DNA of 13,237 nt. Origin: Lawsonibacter sp. Lineage in GTDB: Bacteria > Bacillota > Clostridia > Oscillospirales > Oscillospiraceae. Position 1 is the stretch's first letter; every line of letters begins with the position of its first letter. Shown piece by piece: positions 1-6,964 of the stretch. The stretch is from NCBI GenBank assembly GCA_022798855.1, contig JAAWNI010000039.1, positions 1 through 13,237 of the forward strand. The letters run 5' to 3'. Under the pieces are notes generated by a model. That model had not been told where the DNA came from, made no database searches, and was given only the letters and a program-made list of their open reading frames with translations. A program made the position numbers and the translations under genes.

Positions 1-397
1 TCAGGCAGGTCTCGGTGATGCGGCCGTCCGGCTCCGGGGTGTGGCCCCAGAAGTGGACCCATTTCAGCTTTTTGCCGGCAATATACCGCTGTTCCAGCCA
101 TTTCCGGTCGTAGGCCGGCTGGCCGTTGGGCCGCCAGTGGCGCAGGAAGTAGTCTTCACCGTCATAGTACAGGGAGGGGCCGCACTCCTCGTCGTCCTCC
201 ATCACGGAGCGGTCGTCCCAGAAGACGGGCATGGGAAACAGGCGGTCGTACTCCTCCCGTTCCTCATCGCTGAGCTTGTCCAGCCAGGCCCCCAGCTTGC
301 AGATGTAGTCCTCGCCGTAGCCCATCCGCCAGCCGATGGAGTACTGGGGTATCCCCGGACAGGCCAGCCACTCGGGGGCCATCCATTTGCCGCGCAT
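1..397 (-). CDS. NADAR-family protein, N-terminal part (cut by the window edge)
   Basis: Translation from the ATG at 397 gives 132 residues without a stop, so the gene continues past position 1. The start is preceded by GGAGGGG and lies three bases after the stop of the DUF2262 gene, so the two are surely cotranscribed. Residues 16-40 hold an IPQYSIGWRMGYGEDYI segment, and near the visible end there is VHFWGHTPEPDGRIT followed by TCL. That W-G-H...DG.IT..C pattern is what I remember from clostridial NADAR (YbiA-like, DUF1768) proteins, where the core domain then follows. NADAR enzymes are N-glycosidases; characterised ones remove ADP-ribose from guanine in DNA and can act as antitoxins or in defence, while YbiA acts on riboflavin intermediates. 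Only the lead-in to the core is visible, so catalytic residues cannot be checked. The assignment is from motif memory. Confidence 0.7.
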   Translation of the reverse strand, partial: MRGKWMAPEWLACPGIPQYSIGWRMGYGEDYICKLGAWLDKLSDEEREEYDRLFPMPVFWDDRSVMEDDEECGPSLYYDGEDYFLRHWRPNGQPAYDRKWLEQRYIAGKKLKWVHFWGHTPEPDGRITETCL

Positions 398-400
398 ACG

Positions 401-1261
401 CTACCCCTCCATACTGGCATCGTCCGGGCCGTTCTCCATGCCGCCGGAGACGTGGATGGAGTGGCCATAGAACATATCGCCGTCAGCGAACCAGAACTCA
501 AAGGAGCCGTCCGCCCGGATCTCGATGGACTCCAGCTCCATCCGGTCCATGAACTGCTCCCGGGTGATCTCCTGGGGCTCCTCGTCCTCCAGCTGCCCGG
601 CCCAGTCGTTGGCGGAGGCCAGCAGGTCGCCGGCGGCGTACTCCCGCACCCGCTTGTCCCAGCTGGCGGCGTCGGCCAGCAGGGCCTTGGCGTTTTGAAG
701 GGCCCCCGCCCGGTCCTCGCCCGCGTCGAAGACCAGGGAGATCTGCCCGCCCAGCCAGTCCACCTCTGTCTCGAACCAGTCCACCTGGCGGTCCAGGGTG
801 AAGGTGCCCAGCCCCTCCTCCTGGAAGGTGACGGGCTTTTTCTGCTCCTCCAGGATGGCCTTCAGGTCGGGGTCGAAGGCGGACTCTGGCAGGTCCAGCA
901 GCAGCAGCCGTTTGCCGTCCTCCGACACCCGGCCCTGGAATTTGATGATGCTGTCCGGCCGGGCCCGCCGCTGTAAATACCCCAGCAGCTTGTCGTCAGC
1001 GATGGTGCTCAGGACAAACTCCCCCCGGTGGATGTCGGGGGAGTCCTCCTCCATCCAGGCGGTCAGGCCGATGGAGGCCGTCCACAGCTTTTCCTTTCCG
1101 GCCTTGCCCCCGCCGAAGCCGTTGGCCCCGGTGACCGCCAGAATGGGCAGCTCCTCCGGCTTGAACTGGGCGGCGAACGCCTTGAACTGCTTGTTCTCCG
1201 TGTTCTGAACCCGCTGTTCCTCCTCGGGCTGTTCTCCCTTTTTCTTGAAAAATCCTAACAT
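401..1261 (-). CDS. DUF2262 domain protein
   Basis: A 286-residue protein starting MLGFFKKKGE. The start is supported by AGGAGG eight bases upstream. The C-terminal half, about residues 149-275, matches the DUF2262 pattern: GLGTFTLDRQVDWFETEVDWLG, then WDKRVREYAA, then an EITREQF helix, and a closing DGSFEFWFADGDMFYGHSI block. The N-terminal 145 residues look like a separate lysine-rich leader plus an alpha/beta region without a family I recognise. No signal peptide or membrane segment is seen, so it is probably cytosolic. The biochemical role of DUF2262 is unknown to me. It is directly upstream of the NADAR-type gene (three-base gap), which suggests a shared job, but that is inference from spacing only. 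Confidence 0.8.
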   Translation of the reverse strand: MLGFFKKKGEQPEEEQRVQNTENKQFKAFAAQFKPEELPILAVTGANGFGGGKAGKEKLWTASIGLTAWMEEDSPDIHRGEFVLSTIADDKLLGYLQRRARPDSIIKFQGRVSEDGKRLLLLDLPESAFDPDLKAILEEQKKPVTFQEEGLGTFTLDRQVDWFETEVDWLGGQISLVFDAGEDRAGALQNAKALLADAASWDKRVREYAAGDLLASANDWAGQLEDEEPQEITREQFMDRMELESIEIRADGSFEFWFADGDMFYGHSIHVSGGMENGPDDASMEG

Positions 1262-1333
1262 AGGGCGTTCCTCCTGTGTTCATGCGTAGGAGCGGATATC
1301 ATCCGCCCGTGACAAAAAAATGACTGGCTGTAC

Positions 1334-1407
1334 GTAGGGCGCGGCCACTGGGCGCGCCGCAAATTCCAGGACGCCCGAAAACGGCGCGCCGGGTCGTCGC
1401 GCCCTAC
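1334..1407. repeat. GTAGGG palindromic intergenic repeat, copy 1
   Basis: The ends form a perfect 10-bp inverted repeat, GTAGGGCGCG at 1334-1343 and CGCGCCCTAC at 1398-1407. The inside holds GGCGCGCC motifs and a GGGTCGTCGCG stretch shared with the two copies at 4482-4543 and 4589-4661. It sits in the 165-bp gap between dut and the DUF2262 gene. No coding capacity is seen. It is probably a REP/MITE-like dispersed element; the class is inferred from ends and recurrence. Confidence 0.75.
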
Positions 1408-1426
1408 AGCCGTCTCAAGGGGTGGT

Positions 1427-1876
1427 TTATTTCCCCGTGGACCCAAAGCCCCCCGCGCCCCGGGCGGTGTCGTCCAGCTCGTCCACCATCTGAACGCGGG
1501 CCTGGATTACCGGGGCGATCATCAGCTGGGCGATGCGGTCCCCCGGCTGGACGGTGAAGTCCGATTCCCCGGAGTTTTGAAGCCCCACCAATATCTCACC
1601 CCTGTAATCGCTGTCGATGACCCCCACGCAGTTGGCGGGGGCCACGCCGTGCTTGATGCCCAGGCCGCTCCGGGCGTAGACCAGGGCCACATACTGGGCC
1701 GAGGGCAGGGCGATGGCGATGCCGGTGGGGATGGTCCGCCGCTGTCCGGCGGGGATGGTGGCCGGCTCGTCCACGCAGGCGTGGAGGTCCATGGCCGCCG
1801 AGCCGGGGGTGGCGTAGAAGGGCAGAGGGATTTCCTTACCGATTTTAGGGGAAACCGCTTTGATTTTCAAGTCCAT
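1427..1876 (-). CDS. dut: dUTP diphosphatase (dUTPase)
   Basis: A 149-residue trimeric-type dUTPase that hydrolyses dUTP to dUMP and pyrophosphate, keeping uracil out of DNA and feeding dTMP synthesis. All five family motifs are present: PGSAAMDLHA (24-33), ARSGLG (68-73), GVIDSDYRGEI (85-95, with catalytic Asp88 and the stacking Tyr91), PGDRIAQLMI (111-120) and the glycine-rich C-terminal arm RGAGGFGSTG (139-148). Motif 2 begins with Ala where many members have Pro. The length is normal for the family. AAGGAG upstream of the ATG supports the start. Only 12 bases separate it from the LuxC-type gene, so it is probably cotranscribed with the lux-like pair, an unusual companion for dut. Confidence 0.97.
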   Translation of the reverse strand: MDLKIKAVSPKIGKEIPLPFYATPGSAAMDLHACVDEPATIPAGQRRTIPTGIAIALPSAQYVALVYARSGLGIKHGVAPANCVGVIDSDYRGEILVGLQNSGESDFTVQPGDRIAQLMIAPVIQARVQMVDELDDTARGAGGFGSTGK

Positions 1877-1888
1877 ATTGTAAACTCC

Positions 1889-3184
1889 TTAAAAAATTTG
1901 TGCGGGGGCGGCTGAGGGCCGTCCTTGCGGTTCTTCCACGTCCACCACCCGCACGTACCGCCGCAGGGGGTATTCCCCGTCGTGGGCTTCCAGGGGGAGG
2001 GCGTCCGACATGTGCCCGGGGGCGGTGATCCGGTTTACCCCCGCACGGGCCAGCAGGGCGGCGAGGGCCTTCCGCTCTGAGCCGGGGCAGAGCAGGCCCG
2101 CCGTCTGGAGCCGCCCCCGCTGCCGGCGCAGGACGGGGACCAGATCCTGCCGGGGCAGGCGCTTCACCAGCACGTTGCCGTGGAGGTGGGACAGCTCCAG
2201 CTCCATGTCCCGGCGGAGGGTCAGGGAACAGAGCTGGCCGGGAAAGGCCAGATCGTCGAACCTGGCCCGGTCCACGATTTGCTCCAGCGCCGCCTCCCGG
2301 GCGTAGAGGGCCCCCTGTGCCGCCTGGCCGGGGGTTTTATAGTAGGCGGCGGCGGCTTTTTCCAGAACCGGCAGAAACTGCTTGCAGAACCGCTCCGCCA
2401 CGGACAGGTGGCCGGTGTCAAGGTAAACCACTTGACAGGAGGAGCACAGCAGCCCGCCGGTGCGGAGGATGTGGCCCGCCAGGGGGGCCAGGTCCAGACC
2501 CTCCCAGTTGGACAGGTAGGCGAAGCTGAGCCGGTGGCCCCACTCGATGAGCTTGCAGCCGGGCGGGGCCAGCTTCCGTATGGCGGCGACGGCCCCGTCC
2601 CCGCCCCAGACAGCAATGCCGTCCGCCAGATTGGCCAGGGCCTTGATGATCACGGCGTATTTGGAGGACAGGTCGAAGGCGTACAGATAGGGGGACAGCC
2701 TGGGCTCCAGCTCTGTCAGCTTTTGGAACACCGCCAGGGTGAGCCCCCGGTCCCCGTGGGGCAGCTTTACCAGGTTGATGTTGCCGGTGAGCAGGCCCTC
2801 CACGGCGGTGAAGGCGGGCAGGCCCGCCATATTTCCCGGGGCGATGTGGAGCAGCACACCCAACGGCTTGACCTCCGAGCGCCCAAAGGGCCGGGGCCCG
2901 GCAAGGCCCCCCAGCTCCAGGGCCAGACGCTCCTCCAGGGCGGCCCGGCTGATCTGGGGCCGCACCCGGTCCAGCTCCTCCCCCGCCCCCGGCGGGGCGT
3001 ATCGGGCGATGAGGGGGTCCAGCGCCCCGCTGTCCAGCTCCCGGCCCAGGGCATCCAGGGCGTCCAGCACGACGTCCGCCGCCAGGGGCGGGCCGCTGAG
3101 GGTTTGGGCGATTTCCTCCTCCAGATACCCCAGGATGGGGTTCAGCTCCGAGTCGGGGAGAATGCTTCCGTCGGCGAAAATCAT
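1889..3184 (-). CDS. luxC: LuxC-family acyl-CoA reductase
   Basis: A 431-residue protein of the LuxC branch (PF05893) of the aldehyde dehydrogenase superfamily. LuxC reduces an activated fatty acyl group to the aldehyde with NADPH. Visible marks are PLGVLLHIAPGN (107-118) and GLLTGNINLVKLP (130-142) in the nucleotide-binding half, and GGLLCSSCQVVYLD (243-256), where Cys247 is the likely catalytic thiol. The start is supported by AAGGAG seven bases upstream. It lies downstream of the LuxE-type gene and upstream of dut. No luxA/luxB luciferase genes or luxD transferase are in the window, so the role is probably fatty aldehyde formation for something other than light. The physiological substrate is unknown. 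Confidence 0.88.
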   Translation of the reverse strand: MIFADGSILPDSELNPILGYLEEEIAQTLSGPPLAADVVLDALDALGRELDSGALDPLIARYAPPGAGEELDRVRPQISRAALEERLALELGGLAGPRPFGRSEVKPLGVLLHIAPGNMAGLPAFTAVEGLLTGNINLVKLPHGDRGLTLAVFQKLTELEPRLSPYLYAFDLSSKYAVIIKALANLADGIAVWGGDGAVAAIRKLAPPGCKLIEWGHRLSFAYLSNWEGLDLAPLAGHILRTGGLLCSSCQVVYLDTGHLSVAERFCKQFLPVLEKAAAAYYKTPGQAAQGALYAREAALEQIVDRARFDDLAFPGQLCSLTLRRDMELELSHLHGNVLVKRLPRQDLVPVLRRQRGRLQTAGLLCPGSERKALAALLARAGVNRITAPGHMSDALPLEAHDGEYPLRRYVRVVDVEEPQGRPSAAPAQIF

Positions 3185-3261
3185 GGCATTTCTCCTTTAC
3201 CCTCGTCGGAGCAAAGTCCATTCCGCTTCCATGATTTTTTCAAAATCATGATCCGCTCCAT
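3181..3261 (-). CDS. Possible 26-residue small ORF between luxE and luxC
   Basis: A short frame starts at the ATG at 3261 (MERIMILKKSWK...) and ends with a TGA that overlaps the luxC start as ATGA (3184-3181), the classical arrangement for translational coupling. A GGAGGAG ribosome binding site lies about nine bases before its ATG. The product is basic, with no domain I recognise. The frame contains the perfect inverted repeat at 3230-3250. It could be a leader peptide that sets luxC translation, or a chance frame in a 110-bp gap. The start signals and overlap are seen in the sequence; translation is inference. Confidence 0.3.
   Translation of the reverse strand: MERIMILKKSWKRNGLCSDEGKGEMP
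3230..3250. repeat. Perfect 9-bp inverted repeat between luxE and luxC
   Basis: CATGATTTT (3230-3238) and AAAATCATG (3242-3250) are exact inverted copies around a three-base centre. It is AT-rich in a GC-rich setting and about 45 bases before the luxC start. On the minus strand no T tract follows, so it is not a terminator. It could be an operator or an RNA hairpin. Confidence 0.55.
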
Positions 3262-3278
3262 TCCCTTGCTCCTCCTCT

Positions 3279-3313
3279 CCAAACCGGACCCGTTTCACTG
3301 GGCTCCGGTTTGG
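3279..3313 (-). other. Hairpin spanning the luxE stop codon
   Basis: CCAAACCGGA (3279-3288) and TCCGGTTTGG (3304-3313) form a 10-bp perfect stem whose loop contains the luxE stop codon (3295-3297) and a further CCC/GGG pairing. No U tract follows in the reading direction, so a simple terminator is unlikely. It may act as an mRNA processing or stability element between luxE and luxC. The function is inferred. Confidence 0.5.
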
Positions 3314-4419
3314 TTTAGTAACTCGGCCGCGCCGGCGGCGCAGGTGGTGATGTCGTTCAGCCCCGCCCGGCCTAAAATGGTGAGGTAGGGGGATTTCAAC
3401 CCGCAGCCGCAGGACTCCCCGGGGGTGAGGGCCCCCAGGTCGTCGGTCATAACGCTGGCCGCCGGGGTGGCGTTGAGGAGGGGGGTGATGAGGTTCACCA
3501 GCCCCACCTCCCCCATGGGCAGGGGCTTTAGGGTGCGCACGTCCCGGATGATGACCCGGGAGTAGGCCGGGACGTGGAAGTGGTGCCTTTTACAGGCGTT
3601 GAAAAAGACCGGGTGCTCCACCGCCCCGAAAAACTCGTGGATGTCCTCCTCCCCCACCCCCAGCACCTTCCGGGCCAGGGCGTAGAGGAGGGATTTGTCC
3701 ACCTCCTGGGTGTAGTGCTGCTTCCAGCCCCCGGCCAGGAGGATTTTGGACCCCTTGGGCAGGCGTACCGACAGCCCCAGCTCCTCCAGTCGCTCCATGC
3801 CGAACCAGAGATAGGAGGGGAAGGCCACGATCCGCACGGGCAGCGGCCCCCGGGCCCACCGGGCCAGGGCCTTTACCGCCCCGTCCAGGTCGAGGGCGTA
3901 GCCGCCGCCCCGCCATTTCAGGGCGTAGAACCGGCCTACGGGTGGGGCGAAATGGGTCAGGCCGAACATGGTCCGGGCCACCCCCATCTTGTCATGACGG
4001 CCCGGCTTGTAGCCCAGGACCACGTAATGGGCGGGCACGGGGGACGCCAATCTGTGGTAAAACCCCAGCCGGAGCACCATGGGCGCCTCCGCCAGAATAC
4101 AGCCCCAGTCAAAGTTGACCCGGCTGAAGCTGCCGCTGGTGCCCGAGGAGGCCACCTTCATAGCGGCGCGCCACTCCGGCATGGAGAAGACGTGGTGGCG
4201 CTTGAAAAACAGCGTGGGCAGGACGGGTATCTTCTCCAGGTCGCCTATGGTGTTCAGGCAGTCGGGGGAGAAGCCCTCCGCCTGACAAATGAGGCGGTAC
4301 TCCGGGCAGTGCTTGATGTGGTAGGCGCAGTTGTCCCGGACCGCCCGGAGAAACCGGGCGTCGGAGCCGGGCAGGTCGTAGGCCCGGCTGAGCCAGAAGA
4401 GCTTTTGGCGGCTGAGCAT
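3295..4419 (-). CDS. luxE: LuxE-family acyl-protein synthetase
   Basis: A 374-residue protein of the LuxE family (PF04443), related to the ANL adenylating enzymes. LuxE activates a fatty acid as acyl-AMP, takes it onto its own cysteine and passes it to LuxC for reduction. Seen here are the P-loop-like SSGTSG (91-96), FGAVEHPVFF in the core, a VMTDDLGAL segment, and a C-terminal region with CGCG and a later DITTC that could hold the acyl-accepting cysteine. I chose the ATG at 4419 because GGAGGAGGT lies just before it; the in-frame ATG at 4437 overlaps the start of that ribosome binding site. It heads the luxE-luxC-dut run. The acyl substrate is unknown. Confidence 0.87.
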   Translation of the reverse strand: MLSRQKLFWLSRAYDLPGSDARFLRAVRDNCAYHIKHCPEYRLICQAEGFSPDCLNTIGDLEKIPVLPTLFFKRHHVFSMPEWRAAMKVASSGTSGSFSRVNFDWGCILAEAPMVLRLGFYHRLASPVPAHYVVLGYKPGRHDKMGVARTMFGLTHFAPPVGRFYALKWRGGGYALDLDGAVKALARWARGPLPVRIVAFPSYLWFGMERLEELGLSVRLPKGSKILLAGGWKQHYTQEVDKSLLYALARKVLGVGEEDIHEFFGAVEHPVFFNACKRHHFHVPAYSRVIIRDVRTLKPLPMGEVGLVNLITPLLNATPAASVMTDDLGALTPGESCGCGLKSPYLTILGRAGLNDITTCAAGAAELLNQTGAQ

Positions 4420-4481
4420 GGGAACACCTCCTCCCATTTTCCCGCAGGCCCGACGGTCCTGAAATGCGGATGTTTACGTTA

Positions 4482-4543
4482 TGTAGGGCAAGGGCCCGCT
4501 CCCGGGCCGGATAAACGGCGCGCCGGGGTCGCCTCGCCCTACA
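4482..4543. repeat. GTAGGG palindromic intergenic repeat, copy 2
   Basis: Ends TGTAGGGC (4482-4489) and GCCCTACA (4536-4543) are exact inverted repeats. The centre has GGCGCGCCGGGGTCG like the other copies. It is the shortest of the three (62 bp) and lies in tandem with copy 3. Confidence 0.78.
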
Positions 4544-4588
4544 CAATGGCCCGGTAGGTCGTGGTCCCGGTTGAGTATGGGAAATGCC

Positions 4589-4661
4589 TGTAGGGGCCGA
4601 CGACCTCGGAGGCCCGTCCCCGGGCCAGGCAACCGGCGCGCCGGGGTCGTCGCGCCCTACA
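4589..4661. repeat. GTAGGG palindromic intergenic repeat, copy 3
   Basis: The whole 73-bp element can fold into one long stem: TGTAGGG at the left end pairs with CCCTACA at the right, and CGACGACC near the left pairs with GGTCGTCG near the right. It has the same orientation as copies 1 and 2 in that the GGGTCGTCGCG half is on the right. Confidence 0.8.
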
Positions 4662-4698
4662 CGATGGCCCCGGCAGGCCGCCGCCGCATACAGCTATC

Positions 4699-4753
4699 AA
4701 GGAGGACCCCCTCCGGCCGCTTTGCGGCCACCTCCCCCATAAAAGGGGAGGCT
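4699..4753. repeat. Stem-loop repeat fragment next to the U32 gene stop
   Basis: It contains GGCCGC-TTT-GCGGCC and CTCCCCC-ATAAAA-GGGGAG stems and ends eleven bases before the stop codon of the U32 gene. The end resembles the right end of the 142-bp elements at 12075 and 12615. It could also fold in the mRNA at the end of the U32 transcript, but no T tract makes it a standard terminator. Confidence 0.5.
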
Positions 4754-4763
4754 CATGCCGTTT

Positions 4764-6845
4764 CTACTCCACATCCCGGTAGTACAGGCCCCGGGTGAAG
4801 TCGTTGGGCTGGTATTTCCCCTGGTCCAAGTACCGCTCCAGCACCTGGGCGCACTCGATGGCGTTCTCGGTGGTGAACATCAGCCGCGCCCCCCACAAAC
4901 CCAGCTTCTGCCAGTCCTTCCGCTTATCGGCCAGGAACAGCTTTTTGGAGTTGAGTATCTCGTTCCGGCACCCCCAGGCCTTGACCACCGGGAACCGCTC
5001 CCCCTTCCGGTCGGTGAGCAGGTTCACGTTATTGCAGGTGTGCCGGCCGCAGTGGTTATAGACGATGCAGTTTTCGGTGATCATCAGGGGCAGGCGGCCG
5101 TAAGCGATGAACTCGGTGGGGATGGCCTTGGACAGGTCCCGGATCTGGGGGAGCTTCATCTCGAAGGAGGCGGTGGCGGACAGCAGGCCCAGCCGTTTCA
5201 GCTCCTTCAAGGCCTGGCTGTTGTAGACGCCCAGGCCGTAGTCCCCCCGGACCTGAAAGCCCAGCCGCTGGGCCCGGCGCACGGCGCCCCAGGTGCCGGC
5301 CAGGGCTTCGGCAACGCCCAGCTCCCGCAGGGCGATAAGGTCCCGCTCCAGCTGGGGCAGCTCCCGGTCGGTGCAGATCCGGGGCAGGACAGCGGCCACA
5401 GGCACCCCCGCCTTCTGACAGCGTACCACCGCCTCCGGGTGGGCGGCCCCCTCGTCGGCGGGGAGGTAGATCAGGGCGGGTTTCAGCCGGAGCAGGTCGG
5501 CGCTCAGCTGGCCCGCCGTCCGCAGGGAGAGGGTGAACACCGGCGGCTCCTTCTGATTGTCGTAGCGCACTCCGGGCTGGAAAGGCTCCTGGCGGCGCTG
5601 AGGGGGCTGCTGGCGCTGCCGGGCCAGCTCCTCCAGCGCCCGGCGGCGCAGGTCGTTGAGGGCGGACAGGGGCAGGGACAGCCCCTCCGCCACCTTGGCG
5701 GTGGCCTTCTCGCAGCCGAAGGGGGTGCCCCCGGTGCGCTGGAGCTGCCCCTCCACCTTCTCCCGGCTGAGGGGGGCGTTCCGGGCGGCTTCGGGGACGG
5801 GGCCCTCCACCCGGGCCAGGCGGCCCGCCTTGTCCGCCGCCGCCACCTGGGCTGGCTGGCCGGGCTGGATCAGGGCGTAGAGCCGCACCGGCTCCTTCCG
5901 GTTCTCGCCGCCCTCGTAGGAGGCCCGGGCCTGGGCGTACAGCTCCTTAGGCTCCCGCTCCTCCTGGCGGGTGCCGAACATCTCCGGCCCCTTCTCGTCC
6001 ATGTAGTATCCGTCGGTAAAGCCCTGGCGGGAAAAAACCTGCCTTAAAACCTCGACCTCCCCGGCGGTGGGCTCCCGGCCCTCCCGCAGGGCCTGGGCGT
6101 ATATGCCGGTAACCACGGCCACGTACTCCGGCCGCTTCATCCGGCCCTCCAGCTTGAGGCAGGCCACCCCCATCTCCTGGAGCTCACGCAGATGCCCCGC
6201 CATGGACAGGTCTTTCAGCGACAGGGGGTACTCATCGGCCCTGGCCCCCCAGCCGTAGCTCAGGCGGCAGGGCTGGGCGCACATCCCCCGGTTGCCGCTG
6301 CGGCCCCCGATGACGCTGGAGAAAAAGCACTGGCCCGACCAGCACATGCACAGGGCCCCGTGGCCGAAGACCTCGATCTCAATGGGGGAATGCTGGCAGA
6401 TGTAGGCGATCTGGTCCCGGCTCAGCTCCCGGCCCAGCACCACCCGGGCCATCCCAAGGTCGGCGCACAGCTTCACCCCGTCCAGGGAGTGGACCGACAT
6501 CTGGGTGGAGCCGTGGATGGGCAGGTCGGGGGCCGACTGGCGCAGCATCCGCACAGCCCCCAGGTCCTGGACGATCACCGCGTCCACCCCGATGCCGCTG
6601 GCGTGGGCGGCCAACTCGGCGGCCCCGGGCAGCTCCCGGTCGGTGAGCAGGGTGTTCAGGGTCAGATTCACCTTGCACCCCCGGAGGCGGCAGTAGGAGA
6701 CCGCCGCCGCGGCTTCCTCCCGGGTGAAATTTTTGGCGCCCCGGCGGGCGTTGAAGTCCCCATATCCAAAATAGACGGCGTCCGCCCCGTTCTGGACGGC
6801 GGCGGCCACCGCTTCCATGGACCCGGCCGGGGAGAGCAGTTCCAT
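4764..6845 (-). CDS. U32 peptidase-family protein, RlhA-like (probable RNA hydroxylation factor)
   Basis: A 693-residue protein of the U32 'peptidase' family. Characterised relatives (RlhA on 23S rRNA, TrhP on tRNA) are needed for RNA cytidine or uridine hydroxylation rather than proteolysis. The N-terminus MELLSPAGSMEAVAAAV and the signature EVFGHGALCMCWSGQC (158-173), followed by GNRGMC and QPC (Cys189, Cys193), give the conserved cysteine cluster. The long middle and C-terminal part, ending with a CGRHTC and WGCRNEILNSKKL region, matches the long form with the DUF3656-type insert. I take the ATG at 6845; a GTG at 6848 sits at better distance (eight bases) from AGGAGG. The frame stays open to 6950, but that extension reads through repeat DNA. 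It follows zapA in the same direction. Confidence 0.88.
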   Translation of the reverse strand: MELLSPAGSMEAVAAAVQNGADAVYFGYGDFNARRGAKNFTREEAAAAVSYCRLRGCKVNLTLNTLLTDRELPGAAELAAHASGIGVDAVIVQDLGAVRMLRQSAPDLPIHGSTQMSVHSLDGVKLCADLGMARVVLGRELSRDQIAYICQHSPIEIEVFGHGALCMCWSGQCFFSSVIGGRSGNRGMCAQPCRLSYGWGARADEYPLSLKDLSMAGHLRELQEMGVACLKLEGRMKRPEYVAVVTGIYAQALREGREPTAGEVEVLRQVFSRQGFTDGYYMDEKGPEMFGTRQEEREPKELYAQARASYEGGENRKEPVRLYALIQPGQPAQVAAADKAGRLARVEGPVPEAARNAPLSREKVEGQLQRTGGTPFGCEKATAKVAEGLSLPLSALNDLRRRALEELARQRQQPPQRRQEPFQPGVRYDNQKEPPVFTLSLRTAGQLSADLLRLKPALIYLPADEGAAHPEAVVRCQKAGVPVAAVLPRICTDRELPQLERDLIALRELGVAEALAGTWGAVRRAQRLGFQVRGDYGLGVYNSQALKELKRLGLLSATASFEMKLPQIRDLSKAIPTEFIAYGRLPLMITENCIVYNHCGRHTCNNVNLLTDRKGERFPVVKAWGCRNEILNSKKLFLADKRKDWQKLGLWGARLMFTTENAIECAQVLERYLDQGKYQPNDFTRGLYYRDVE

Positions 6846-6891
6846 CACAGGCAAAACCTCCTGACAGGGGCGGCCTTTAGCCGCCCGAGGG

Positions 6892-6933
6892 TTCCCCCCC
6901 ATAGGGGGAAGGCCCCCCTGGCGAAAGGGGGCC
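6892..6933. repeat. Degenerate repeat remnant between zapA and the U32 gene
   Basis: Two adjacent stem-loops, TTCCCCC/GGGGGAA (6892-6910 region) and GGCCCCC/GGGGGCC (6911-6933). The second resembles the left end of the 142-bp elements (AAGGCCCCC...AAAGGGGGC). It appears to be a decayed copy. Confidence 0.5.
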
Positions 6934-6964
6934 GTTGTGCATAGTTCCATTTTTCAAACAGCGC

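Larger units (their letters stand above)
4420..4763. other. Gene-free gap filled with repeats
   Basis: These 344 bases between the U32 gene and luxE hold no convincing gene. They contain two copies of the GTAGGG palindromic element (4482-4543 and 4589-4661) and a separate stem-loop repeat (4699-4753). The two GTAGGG copies are followed by similar sequence (ACACAATGGCCCGGTAGG and ACACGATGGCCCCGGCAGG), so the repeated unit reaches about 16 bases past the palindrome. I see no clear promoter for luxE here. Confidence 0.8.

Noticed and set aside
1292..1319. GCGGAT-ATC-ATCCGC inverted repeat next to a run of seven A (T on the minus strand) before the DUF2262 gene
   Set aside because: On the minus strand the T run comes before the hairpin, so it is not a terminator for dut. 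On the plus strand it is followed by A, not T. An operator is possible but unsupported, and no good -10 was found.
4420..4437. Upstream ATG of luxE at 4437
   Set aside because: It overlaps the start of the GGAGGAGGT binding site, which is spaced correctly for the ATG at 4419.
2180..6047. Long plus-strand frames opposite luxC, luxE and the U32 gene
   Set aside because: They mirror well-recognised minus-strand genes, have Gln/Gly/Val/His-rich products and no ribosome binding site at plausible starts.
6846..6950. N-terminal extension of the U32 protein to position 6950
   Set aside because: The added residues translate repeat DNA (6892-6933), and the family N-terminus MELLSPAGS begins at 6845 behind AGGAGG.
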